A stretch of DNA of 64,000 nucleotides from Chelydra serpentina (lineage: Eukaryota > Chordata > Testudines > Chelydridae). The translations under genes and the position numbers were made by a program. Positions 1 to 10,017 of this stretch are shown here, in pieces. Under the pieces are notes generated by a model. The model was not told the DNA's origin and made no database searches. It was given only the letters and a program-made list of their open reading frames with translations. Location of the stretch: positions 36,210,501 to 36,274,500 of the forward strand of contig JBAIAC010000048.1 of assembly GCA_037349315.1 (NCBI GenBank). The letters run 5' to 3'. How positions within the stretch are numbered: position 1 is the first letter of the stretch; each line of letters starts with the position of its first letter.

Positions 1-304
1 CTTTGGTCAGTTTGGAACTGCAATGATATAATGCTCACCTGACTCTGAAGCGGGGAAGGCAAAGCCAAGAGGGAAGAAAGGACATGATAAAATGGAGAGA
101 CGTTTGCCATGCTCTTGACTTCCTCTCTCTCTTCCACCTACATCTACAGACACCACACCAAGCAACTGACATGCTGATCAAAGGGGAGAGCCTGGCTGAA
201 GAGCAACCAGCCAGCCTGTGGTGAGAAGCATCTAAGTGTTACAATCAGCTTAGAATGCGTTTTGCTTTTATTTCATTTGACCAAATCTGACTTTTTTTTT
301 AATA
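1..304. other. Unannotated sequence
   Basis: I see no gene, RNA or recognisable repeat here. Confidence 0.4.
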
Positions 305-471
305 TGGAGATAAGGCAGGGTCATCAAGTCCAGTCCCCTACCTTCACTAGCAGGACCAAGTACTGTCCCTTGACAGATTTTTGCCCCAGATCCCTAAATG
401 GCCCCCATTGAACTCACAACCCTGGGTTTAGCAGGCCAATGCTCAAAGCACTGAGCTATCCCTCCCCCCCA
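305..471 (-). repeat. tRNA-derived SINE (turtle Cry type), minus strand
   Basis: Read on the minus strand, this begins with a C/G run, then GGATAGCTCAGTGCTTTGAG (Pol III A-box TAGCTCAGTG), a GGCCTGCTAAACC segment and a B-box-like GTGAGTTCAATGG, followed by the SINE body and a CR1-like tail. That order is typical of the tRNA-derived SINEs of cryptodiran turtles, which are mobilised by a LINE. The copy has decayed, with small indels in the body. The same head recurs at 37.36 kb and twice at 60.6-61.0 kb. Confidence 0.85.
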
Positions 472-906
472 ACTTGTTATGCTCTGACTTATAATCACTA
501 AAATCTATAGTTAATAAATCGGTTTGCTTGTTCTACCTGAAGTAGTTTGTTTGGTTTGAAGCATGACAGAGGCTCCCCTTGGAATAACAAGCCTGGTGCA
601 TATCAATTTCTTTGCTAAATTCACAAACTCATATAAGCTTGCAGCGTCCAGCAGGCATAACTGGACACTGCAAGACGGAGGTACCTAGGGTTGTGTCTGG
701 GACTAGAGATATTGGCTAGTGTCATTCAGTTGCACAATCCAAGGAGCAGCTTACATGCCAGAGGCTGTACGTGAACAGCCCAGGAGTGGGGGTTCTCACA
801 GCAGAGCAGAGTAAGGCTGGCTCCCAGAGTCAAGGATTGGGGTGACCTAGCAGATCACTGGTCCAGATAACACCAGAGGGGAACGTCACACCTGGGGCCT
901 GCCCCT
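472..906. other. Unannotated sequence
   Basis: Unique-looking sequence. No feature supported. Confidence 0.4.
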
Positions 907-1330
907 GTTGCACCCAGGGTCCCCCCCCCATTCTTCCCCCCACCGCAGCCCTCTGCAACCCCTTTGCTCCTTTCTGCCCCCCTCCTTGTGGCCCCAAGAC
1001 CGGAGAAGCTCTGTCCTCTTGCCATGGCCCTGGGGATGCGGCAGGGAGCAAGACTCCTCCAGTCCTAGGGCCACAGCGGGGGTCCAGGTGCTGGGACTTC
1101 CCCTGCCACCCCCCCATGCTTCTGTGTGGGACCAGGGTCAGGGTGCTGGGGCGTCTCCTGCCCAGCTCTTCTGGCAGAGAGTGGGATTGGGCATAGGGGC
1201 TTCCCCCACCACCCCACAGCTTCTGCCGGGGATGGGGTCAGGCGCCGCTGGGGCTTGCCCCATCCTGCCTGGTGGCTGGGACTCTGGGCTTCCACTGCCC
1301 AGCAGTGGATTTTTTCTGGGCTCCCCCAGT
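907..1330. repeat. C/G-rich low-complexity repeat tract
   Basis: C-rich sequence with recurring words such as GGGTCCAGGTGCTGGG and GGGTCAGGGTGCTGGGG. The overlapping open frames on both strands are compositional (few stops in GC-rich DNA) and have no domain I recognise. I interpret this as an unclassified interspersed or low-complexity repeat. Confidence 0.5.
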
Positions 1331-1810
1331 TGGCCAGGGCCCCTAGGATGAACCTTGACAGAAGGGAAGGAACGGAAGGAACTGGATCTCTAGGAAGAAA
1401 ACCCTGGGAAGCATTGCTCACTATAATAGTTGGAAATTGCTCTGCAGAGTTTGTAAAGGCGATTGGGAGGAAAGGCCTAGGGACAGGTCAAGGTAGGAAG
1501 TAGTCCAGACTGGCAGCATGGAGTCTGAGGGAGCAGACCTTGGCTGCCAAATACAGAATCCCTGGAGTGGAATCCAAAGTGGAGGGAGGGCCTGGGTTCT
1601 CTTACAGGCCACTGAGGAAACTGGCATGATTCCCCTGAGTCAAGGGCTATAAGGACTACTGGGCCCAGAGGCAGGGACAGAAGACCTGATATAAGGCCAT
1701 TGCACTTGTTGGTGGGAGTTTCAGCTACCCTGGAAGGGGTGAGACTGAATATGAGTTGGTCAGAGGGCTGAGTCACAAGAAGACGCAGACCACCACAGGG
1801 AAGGAGTGGC
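1331..1810 (+). repeat. Possible LTR-derived fragment
   Basis: The purine-rich text with GGGCTATAAGGACTAC and a following G-rich leader resembles the style of turtle LTR sequences. I find no paired ends or target duplication. This is an impression only and could equally be unique DNA. Confidence 0.25.
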
Positions 1811-3064
1811 TATCAGAGGGGATGCTGAAGAAGACCTCCCTATGCCAGGCCAACCACAAGGCATTATGCTGGCAGGTGAGTCACTCTCAGACCAACATTT
1901 AGCAGAAATGGTCCCTTATCTCTTATTAAAAGGTAATGGGCCAGACTTTGATCTTGTCACACCGATTTATACTGGGAGTAAATCCACTGACTTCAGTCAA
2001 GTTATTTCCAATTTATACCAGTATAAACGAGATCAGGCTCTGGCCCCAGGCTGGTAAAATTGGCATAAAAGCACCATCCAGCTGAGACAAGTTTATCTGA
2101 AACATCCAGCTTAGTTCAGACAAGTTTAGCTTCACCTGACTCAGCCAGCTGGGAGATCCCTGGTCTCTAATAGTCACAAGGATTCTACCTTGGAGGTCAG
2201 CAAAAGGACACACATCCATAGCAGGCAAAATTCATCCCTAGTGTAATTCATTAACTGCGCTAGACGGCATTCCTTCCCCTAGTTTTCATTAGCTAGTTTA
2301 AATTCTTAATGCCACAATTAGGCTGTAGAGTTAAGAGGCTAGATTCTAACCCCTGCCCAAACTCTGTATGATTCTCCAATGGTGTATAAGGGCCAAAAGG
2401 GAACATGTGGCTTGCCTTAAACGCCCCCTGCTTTTTGCAGGCCCTGGCACAGAGGGCATGGTACAAGTGAGAGGGGATGTGGTCATAGCCCTCAGCTCTA
2501 TGGGGATTTTGGACTGCAAAGAAGCACTGGTTAGGCTATTGTAGATAAGAACCTTTCCTGAGGCTATTGTACCTTACTCCAGGGGCTGTTTCAGCCCCTG
2601 CAGAAGCCCAGAATATGGGTAGTACAAAGGTAGTGTAAGCCACCTCTACTTACCTCCACTCCAGCTCATGGGGTGCACTTTCTGCACTGTCTCTCTCAGA
2701 AGATGTAGCACAGGATCTGGTCTCAGGGTTGGTAAATCATTCTGATCACGTTGCCTGTTAGAAGACTCCATCTGGTATTTTCTTTTTGAATTGCAGGCCC
2801 AGCTCCAAGTAACTGAGCTTGACTCTTCTGCGTGACAACACTTGACTTGCCACTAGACACTCAGCAATTGTGTAGACAGTTAAAATAAGTAAATAAACAA
2901 AAATAGCACTCTGGCCCAGCCCCCTCTCTTCTTAGATTTAATAAGCGCCTTTATCCTGTTTGCTGTGCTGCAGGGCTACAGCAACGGCAGCCTATTTTAA
3001 GTTGACTCTGGCTCTCAAAGAGCATCGAATTGATTGAAAACTACAGTACCTGCCGTATGTACAC
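1811..3064. other. Mostly unannotated; contains one short palindromic repeat
   Basis: Apart from a 110-bp self-complementary repeat at about 1936-2050 (described separately) I see no recognisable feature. Confidence 0.4.
1936..2050. repeat. Short palindromic interspersed repeat
   Basis: The two ends are inverted: GGGCCAGACTTTGATCTTGT on the left and GAGATCAGGCTCTGGCCCC on the right, with CCGATTTATACTGG/CCAGTATAAA-type arms inside. It is one of about ten degenerate copies of such small palindromes in the window. The structure suggests an old MITE-like element. Confidence 0.6.
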
Positions 3065-3161
3065 CATACAGAAGCTAAAAGAAAACAAGAAAAATACCTG
3101 TGGCACCTTAGAGACTAACAAATTTATTTCAGCATAAGCTGTCGTGGGTTAAGAGCCCACT

Positions 3162-3407
3162 TCATCGGATGCATGGAATGGAACATACAGTGAACAGATA
3201 TCTGGCAGTTTGGCCAATGTACATGGCAGAGGGGCATTGCTGGCACATGATGGCATATATCACATTGGTAGATGTGCAGGTGAACGAGCCCCTGATGGTG
3301 TGGCTGATGTGATTAGGTCCTATGATGGTGTCACTTGAATAGATATGTGGACAGAGTTGGCATCGGGCTTTTTTGCAAGGATAGGTAACTTCCAAAAAAG
3401 CATCCAA
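3162..3407 (-). pseudogene. GIY-YIG endonuclease fragment of a Penelope-like element
   Basis: PLE open reading frames encode a reverse transcriptase followed by a GIY-YIG nuclease that nicks target DNA. This 81-codon frame contains a cysteine pair (CQLCP), then NVIYAIMCQQC and MYIGQT, which match the conserved 'NVIY-I-C-xx-C ... YIGQT' pattern of PLE endonucleases. After YIGQTAR the frame runs abruptly into terminal-repeat sequence, so the catalytic C-terminal half is missing. No reverse transcriptase is present. It lies on the opposite strand to the right half of the insertion. I am confident of the family, and it cannot be functional as it stands. Confidence 0.85.
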
Positions 3408-3691
3408 AGAGAAACTGCGGAATTGGAATTAATATGCAAACTAGATACCATTACCTTAGGCTTGAATATTGACCGTGGATGGCTCAGTCATTATGTTAAT
3501 TGAATTTATTTCCCCCTTAACACCTTTGTGTCAACTGTCTGGAATAGCCCCTGTTGATTATCACTTCAAAAGTTTCTACTGATAACAGTTCCTTTCAATT
3601 AATTAGCCTCTTAACATTAGTATAGACACCTCCACCTTCTCATGTATCTCTGAATGTATAAATATCTGTTCACTGCATGTTCCATTCCATG

Positions 3692-3734
3692 CATCCGATG
3701 AAGTGGGCTCTTAACCCACGAAAGCTTATGCTGA
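3692..3734 (+). other. PLE terminal hairpin, hammerhead-like core
   Basis: CCGATGA at 3695-3701 is followed by a 5-bp stem, GTGGG (3703-3707) with CCCAC (3715-3719), then GAAA (3720-3723) and a two-base-pair GC/GC mini-stem around TTAT. The layout mirrors a hammerhead core (CUGAUGA, stem II, GAAA, short stem III). The second core base is C instead of U, one extra A precedes stem II, and the cleavage-site position is G. It is therefore probably inactive. Confidence 0.5.
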
Positions 3735-3838
3735 AATAAATTTGTTAGTCTCTAAGGTGCCACAGGTATTTTTCTTGTTTTCTTTTTTCTGACACAGACT
3801 AACACGGCTACTACACTGAAACCTGTCATACAGAAGCT

Positions 3839-5539
3839 GTGTCTGCATGAGATTATAGTGACACCTGGTGGGTGTTTAGGATCACCATAAATGTTCACGG
3901 CTGAAGTAAGTGGCAAACGCATGACCTTCTTATTCGAGAGATCTGTGTGATTTGGACCAAGTGGTACCTAGGAAGTTCCCATTGTCAGCACAGCTAATTG
4001 CAACTACTCACTTGGAGTTGGTTCAGCTCCACATTTGATGTTTAATTGAGCTTTTCTGTTTCAAATATATTAGGAGCCAAAAATATAGCTCCACGTTACT
4101 TTTATTTCCCTCCTCCCCCACCTCTCATAATAAAGAGCTGTCCCATAAAGGAAATAATAACCATCCTTTATAGAACTGAGGTAGTGCTTCCTAGTGGACT
4201 GAATTCCTAGGAACTCTTGAGTTCTAATCCTGGGTCTACCATTGATTCTGAATAATACTGGTAAGTCACTTCACTTCTGCTTTAGCATCCCCATGTTGCA
4301 AGTATTATTTAATATTTGCATTTGAAAATCTAAAACATTGTAAGAGTACTAATATATTTGCTATATATTCTATTAAACCACTTTAGCCTTGTATTGGAGA
4401 GCAAACAGTGGCAAATTCTTTGAGAGGTTATAAAAGTTAAATTTAAATACTTTACTTTCAAACACCTCTGCTTCTCTAGTGCTTCTGAGTTATGGTGATG
4501 CACTTACCCAAACTGTAGCATAAACAACATCCACTATAAACTCGCAGTCCTATCATAAAATGATTAGAACAAACAACTACATTCTAATTACTAGGTCATT
4601 AGTTATTATTCCCCATTGAACTAGTCTATAATATGGAAGTCAATAAGTGTTTTCAGTTCTTCTTTCTCCAGTTGATGAAACTAGCAATATCTACATGACT
4701 CACGCAAAAGACCTTTATCTTTAACATCATCTGTTTGACACAAGTCCTGCTTCAGGGTGAATATGCCTCTCCATTTATTTCTTTCCTTTTCCACACAATA
4801 CTAGTATACAATGCCACACATACTGAAGTGCACAAGGCAAAGTTGAAATAAAGTATAATAGCAGAAGGAATGAGAAATTAAGGGAGGAAAGATCTGCTTT
4901 CAGATGAGGTTTGGAAATATCTGGAAAACTGATGAGGTGGAGAGACACAAGAAGACCATTTCAAATGGCAGGAGCTGCAAAGGAAGAGATAACTCTTGTA
5001 GACAAAAATTTGATGTCTATGGTGAGATAGAGGAGGCTAGTGTTGCATGTTTTGGGAGTGAAATAAGAAACAGAGAGAGCTAGTTCTGAGATGGCTGGGG
5101 AACCAGAAGACTTGTTTGAAAGTGGGGACGAAGTGATTGGGCTTCTTTGTATGTGTGCCTATGCCTGGAAAACATGATAGAACATCCACATACTCTCATT
5201 CTAAATTACACTTATTATAGATTAAGGGAAAAAGCAAAATATGGTCAGATGGAAAATATTAAAGACTCCATGACAGAAAACAGTGTCTCTCTCTTCTGGG
5301 GCAGGCTGCATCTGACCTGAACACAAAATGGCAGCTCCCTGCAGCTGACAGCAGCCTCGATTGGCAGAAAGTGGGAGGGAATCATAGTAGTTATAGGGCA
5401 AGTTTCACATTATTCTTTTGATAGGTGACTGGAAACAGAAAACAAAATGTATGTTTGGTGACTAGGCACTAGGTGTCAGTATTGCCCTATGTACTGTGCT
5501 GCACACATTGTTCTTTGAGTGCCCCTGCCTCCACTCTCA
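3839..5539. other. Unannotated sequence
   Basis: AT-rich sequence without a recognisable gene, RNA or repeat. Confidence 0.4.
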
Positions 5540-6078
5540 TCTCCATACATACATGCTTTCTTGACCATCTCATTGCTATGTATTGTACTTCAGCCAACAT
5601 CAGCACTATAGAAGCAGGTCATGAAACACCAACTCCGCTGGGCTGGCCACTGTGTACGTATGCCTGACACTCGGTTCCTGAAGCAAGTACTCTTCTCTCA
5701 GTTAAATTAGGGAAGACTTAAGGGCTCGCAGAGGGCAGCAGAACACTTCAAAGACATATTGAAAGTACACCTTAGAAACGGAGGCATCGACTCAACAAAC
5801 TGGGAGGACTAGGTGCAGAACAGAACACAGTGGTGCCACACCATACGCCAAGCCACAGCTCATGAGACAGAGACGTGACAAAAGAGGAAAGAAAGGGCAC
5901 AACAGTCCAGCCAACAACTATGTCTCCTCCAAGATTACACCTGTCACTTCTATGGGAAAAACTGCAGGGCATGAATTGGGCTCCTCAGCCACTTAAAAAC
6001 CCACCAATGAACCCCCTGGGCAGACATCATCCTCATCAAAGGAGAGCTGAAGAGAGAAGAGAAGATTGTACTTCAGGT
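5540..6078 (+). pseudogene. Non-LTR retrotransposon C-terminal relic
   Basis: Conceptual translation across frameshifts gives HQLRWAGHCVRMPDTR near 5626-5673, then LKQVLFSQL, HFKDILKVHLRNGGID, NRTQWCHTIRQATAH and a GLLSHLKTHQ-like end. The pattern 'LRWAGHvvRMpd.RlPKq.l...L..GkR..G..kkRfKD.LK' is a conserved tail of a class of vertebrate LINE-encoded endonuclease-reverse transcriptases. Stops and frameshifts are frequent, so this is an old dead copy. I cannot fix the clade (RTE-like or another) from the tail alone. Confidence 0.7.
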
Positions 6079-6145
6079 TAATTGTCTGTAACGGTCATGT
6101 AAGGGACATGAAAAATCCCTGCCTTAACTATGCAGCACCATAAGT

Positions 6146-6563
6146 AGGGCCCTACCAAATTCACGGCCATGAAAAACACATCACAGGCCATGAAATCTGG
6201 TCTTTTCTGTGCTTTTACCCTATATTATACAGATTTCATGGGGGACACCAACGTTTCTCAAAAAGGGAGTTGCTGGGTGGTTGCAGGGTTATTTTAGGGG
6301 GATCGCGGTATTGCTATCCTTACTTCTGCGCTTCCTTCAGAGCTGGGTGGCCAGAGACTGGCAGCTGTTGGCCAGGTGCCCAGCTCTGAAGGCAGTGCCA
6401 CGCCAGCAGCAGCGCAGAAGTAAGGGTAGCAGTACTGCAACTCCCCCACCGCCTTCAATAACCTTGCAAACCCCCCACACATGCACACACACAACTCTCG
6501 TTTGGGTCAGGACCCCTACAATTACAACACGTGTAATTTCAATATCTGAAATCAAACTAGTGC
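6146..6563. repeat. hAT-type MITE, right end lost
   Basis: Starts with AGTAGGGCCCTACCAAATTC and contains a long internal inverted repeat: TACTTCTGCGCT near 6320 pairs with AGCGCAGAAGTAAG near 6410, and the CAGAGCTGGG and CCCAGCTCTG blocks also pair. Non-autonomous DNA transposons of this sort are abundant in turtles. The matching right terminus is not seen, so the copy appears truncated and no target duplication can be read. Confidence 0.6.
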
Positions 6564-8578
6564 CATGACACTAGAAAAGTGTTGTTCTCTGCTGTGTTCA
6601 TCATCCTAGTCCCCTCTCGATTTACAGTGTACTTCTTACAAGAATTACATTTGAGAGAAATGAGTAACACCTTAGCCTAGATTTTTATTAGGGAAACCTA
6701 TCCTTCAAAATATTTTAAGGGTAGTCTTTCATTTTAATCACACCTACATAAATCAAGAATAACCCCATTAACTTTACTGAAGTTACTCCAGACTTACACA
6801 GGTATAATGGAGAGCAGAATCTGGTCTGTGTCAGCACAGAGAGCCTTTCGAATCTAGAGCCCTGGTTCAAATCCAGCTAATGCTAGTAGTTACCATTTGA
6901 TGGCTCTTTAGTACCCTATGTGGAATGTGCTGTGGTGGGAGGGTCTCAAGCCAGGTCCCCGATAGATGTTCACCAGCCCTTGTCCTTACTGACAGTCTCC
7001 GTAGAAAGGCCCCTGGTTGAATGGACCACGGGGAATGGACAACTCTCTCACACGTAATTCAAACAAATTAGCAAAACAATGTGGGGAGGATAAGTGTTGG
7101 GAGTGGTACCTGTTCTGAACAAAAAATTAAAACAATGTAAAATATAATATCTAAAATAGGGTGGCATAGGCTCCCAGCCAGAGGGTAATATGGAAAGGGT
7201 TAACATGATTCCCCTGAGTATATACGAATAATCACCTCCCCACTCCCACCTCCCTCACACACACCACTCGCCCACCCCCTCTGTTTCCTCAGTACTGGGA
7301 TGGCCAGGGACCCCACCTATAAGAAAAATGTGACTGGGCTAAGCTGTAGGGACTTATCCTAGCCTGGGGGATATAAGAGAAGATAGCACTGGAGAGTTTC
7401 TTACTGGGGGGGTGGTCTGAGTTAGGAGTCAGACCCACCCTAGAATGAGGGAAGTCCTGGTTGTGAGAAGCCCTTATTGATTTGATTTAAGGAATCCTGG
7501 CTATAGGAAGCCCTTCTGCTTTCCCTTCACTTATTTGAACCACAGACCTCCAGACTATTTACCTTTCACCCAGCCTCAACTTACCTAACCTATCACTAGA
7601 CTTGTTATAACTCCTGCTTTACGGAAAACGAGTTTGTTCCTTACTTCTCCATTAAAACCAAACACACAAAAATATGGTGCATTCTATTTAACAAAAAGCT
7701 TTTAAAGAGCAGATGTGTGGCCATCCTGTCATCACCCCCAAACCTTTAAAAACAGTGTCTTGATAGAGACTGACTGGACACACAAGGCCAGCTTCCACCC
7801 TAATGTAACTGTATTGAGTTCAACGACTGGAGTTGCATGGTGAACAAATGACTTAGCGCTGTGTGAGGGGTGGTAGGCCAGTAGGGCACAGGGGTACGTG
7901 GTGTAGAATGCTGGCCCTCAATTAAAGTTTTAAAGAGGTGGGAAGAGAGTGAAGAGGACTGAGGAAAAAGGAAGAGAGGGGACCTGCCCAGCTGGTTGCC
8001 TGCCTTCCTGGAAGACTCCTGTTGTGTACTCACAATTACAAGCTATTTATGGTGTTGCTTGCAGGGGAGGGGGCTCTGGGACGTGTATGATGTGGGTCTT
8101 GAGCTGTCAGACTGGTGCAAGGTGAGTTGAGTTGTGCCTCTGCATAGGTAGCAGTCTTCTAGCTCTCTCAGTAATTGATGGCTGTGTGTTAGAGTTCTGG
8201 ATTCTAAGAAATAAAGCAGTGTTACATTGCGACCTTTCAGGAAGAATATTTATGTTTTGTTTTTAAGTGTGTATGCCATAAACATAACCCTCCCCGCGTA
8301 CATCTCATAGCACTTAGAAGTGATGGGGGAAGGGGCCGAGGGCTGCAATCTGATTCTATACATTCAAATATTTGGGAGGAAGCATCTCTTTGAGCATGAT
8401 GGGAAGGAAAATCTTCACCCAATTAGTCTGATACAACCAAATAGACAAAACATGTGGAGATCCTAAAAAAGCACTTTAGACATGTCTTGCACACTATGAA
8501 GCCACAGGTCAACACTGAGAAACTATGTCACAAAAGCAAACCAAATGAAGGGCCAGAGTTTCATCATTTGTGGCAGAC
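6564..8578. other. Mostly unannotated; possible LTR-like stretch at 7140-7620
   Basis: A degenerate palindrome lies at about 6762-6830. The 7140-7620 interval has the pyrimidine/purine style of turtle LTRs, but no ends can be matched. The remainder shows nothing I can name. Confidence 0.3.
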
Positions 8579-8582
8579 TTAA

Positions 8583-8850
8583 AAGGTATGTCTACACGGC
8601 AATTAAAAACCCACGGCTGGCCCGTGCCAACTGATTTGGGCTAAGGGGCTGTTTAATTGCCATGTTGTAGATGTTCATGCTCAGACTGGAGCCCAGGTTC
8701 TAGGACCCAGCAATGGGGTGGGTCCCAGAGCTCGGGCTGCAGCCCAAGCCCGAACTTCTGCATCACAATTCAACAGCCCCACAGCCCAACCTTGAGTCAG
8801 AGGGCACAGGCCTGCCGTAGGTTTTTGGTTGCAGTGCAGACATACCCAAA
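8583..8850. repeat. MITE with GGTATGTCTACAC termini
   Basis: The left end AAGGTATGTCTACAC and right end GTGCAGACATACCC are near-perfect inverted repeats. Internal arms (GGAGCCCAGGTTCTAGGACC with CCCAGAGCTCGGGCT) are also self-complementary. It has no coding capacity. The target duplication is unclear, so the superfamily (hAT-like or other) is uncertain. Confidence 0.65.
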
Positions 8851-9728
8851 GAGCCTTACTTAATATTATGAATTTGTTCCTGTGTTAATTGACATGCTTC
8901 ATGATAGGCTGGTCTGTTCTATGTAGTGGGACAACACCCAAAAAACCCCAAACAAACAACCTAGGGTGAAATCCTGGCCCTACTGAAGTCAATAGTAAAA
9001 CTCTCATTCTTCAGAATTTTACCCCTACTGTCTGAATCTGGTCTCCGATAGCAAAAGATTATGGAAATGTCTGCAAGGGAGGTAAATTCATATATAAATA
9101 TACACAAGGTAGGAGCAGAACTTTCAAGCAAAATGTCAGTTTCTCATTAATGTTACCAAAGTGGTAAAATGGGTCATTTGGAGGTGACTTGTTTGTCTAC
9201 AGATTTAGTTTGCTGTTAGGGCGGTAAGAAGGGATGGGTTCTGCAGGTTGATAAAAGGAGAAACAAATGAAGGACCTGATCCAAAGTCCAGTTTAGTCCA
9301 TGAGCTTTGGATCGGGCCTCAAAAGCAGAGGTTTTTTTATACGAATTAATTAGCTTGTAACCATTCTGTAGGGTTTTAATGGATTCCTGCCGCACCTCTT
9401 GCGCCTAGTACAGACATAGCCTTAAAGGCTTCGAAGGGGAAAATCAAAACGTGCAGCCCTTAAATGGAGAGGTGCAAGAATTTCCCCGCATGCCTCAATC
9501 CCATACTCCTTCTAAAATTAAATTATAAAATGCAGTCACTGTGCATGGAGCATCACCATATTCACAAAAAGAACACGATTTATGGCAATTTTTTTGTGTG
9601 TGCTCTTACAGAGCTGAATGTACAGTGTTACATAAAATATATATCCCTGTAATCTAGATCCATCTTGCTGTACTATACGTACTAAATGTGTATATTGTAA
9701 AGTGTTAAAAGCCATTGTGACCAGTTTA
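8851..9728. other. Unannotated, with two small palindromes
   Basis: Short self-complementary relics occur at about 8965-9030 (GAAATCCTGGCCCTACTGAA... mirrored by AGAATTTTACCCC) and at 9271-9320 (GACCTGATCCAAAG... mirrored by CTTTGGATCGGGCC). Nothing else is recognised. Confidence 0.4.
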
Positions 9729-10017
9729 CATATGAACAGGGCCGGCTCTACCTTTTTTGCCGCCCCAAGCAGCGAAGAAAAAAAAAAAAGCTGCCGCCGC
9801 CGTGCCACTGAAGAGGGAGGAGCTGCCGCCGGCATGCCACCGAAGGCAGAGGACTGGCGGAGCTGCCGCCGGCATGCTGCCGAAGGAGCGGGCGCCAGCA
9901 TGCCCCGAAAGCCGCCGCAGTGCTGCCCTAAGATCGCCCGGGAAGCCGCCCTTTCCCGTTTGCCGTCCCAGGCACCTACTTGCTAGGCTGGTGTCTAGAG
10001 CCAGCCCTGCATATGAA
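9729..10017. mobile_element. hAT MITE with 8-bp TSD
   Basis: The element is 9737-10009, bounded by CAGGGCCGGCTCTA and TAGAGCCAGCCCTG, a 14-bp inverted repeat with one mismatch. It is flanked by an exact 8-bp duplication CATATGAA (9729-9736 and 10010-10017), the length made by hAT transposases. The interior is GCC/GCA-rich and repetitive, which creates overlapping open frames of up to 124 codons with no domain. The A-run near 9780 is internal. Confidence 0.9.

Larger units (their letters stand above)
3065..3838 (+). mobile_element. Penelope-like element insertion with inverted termini and 12-bp TSD
   Basis: The element is 3077-3826, flanked by direct repeats CATACAGAAGCT at 3065-3076 and 3827-3838. 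The right part (about 3408-3826) is a plus-strand PLE 3' region ending in a hairpin segment, a 'gttagtctctaaggtgccac' motif and a tail with 'gactaacacggctac'. The left part (3077-3407) is the same terminus inverted and joined to a GIY-YIG coding fragment. Head-to-head termini are characteristic of PLE insertions. The left arm skips about 260 bp of the 3' region that is present in the right arm. Confidence 0.85.

Noticed and set aside
908..1503. Open frames of 118-147 codons on both strands
   Set aside because: C/G-rich composition with few stop codons. No motif, and repeat-like wording.
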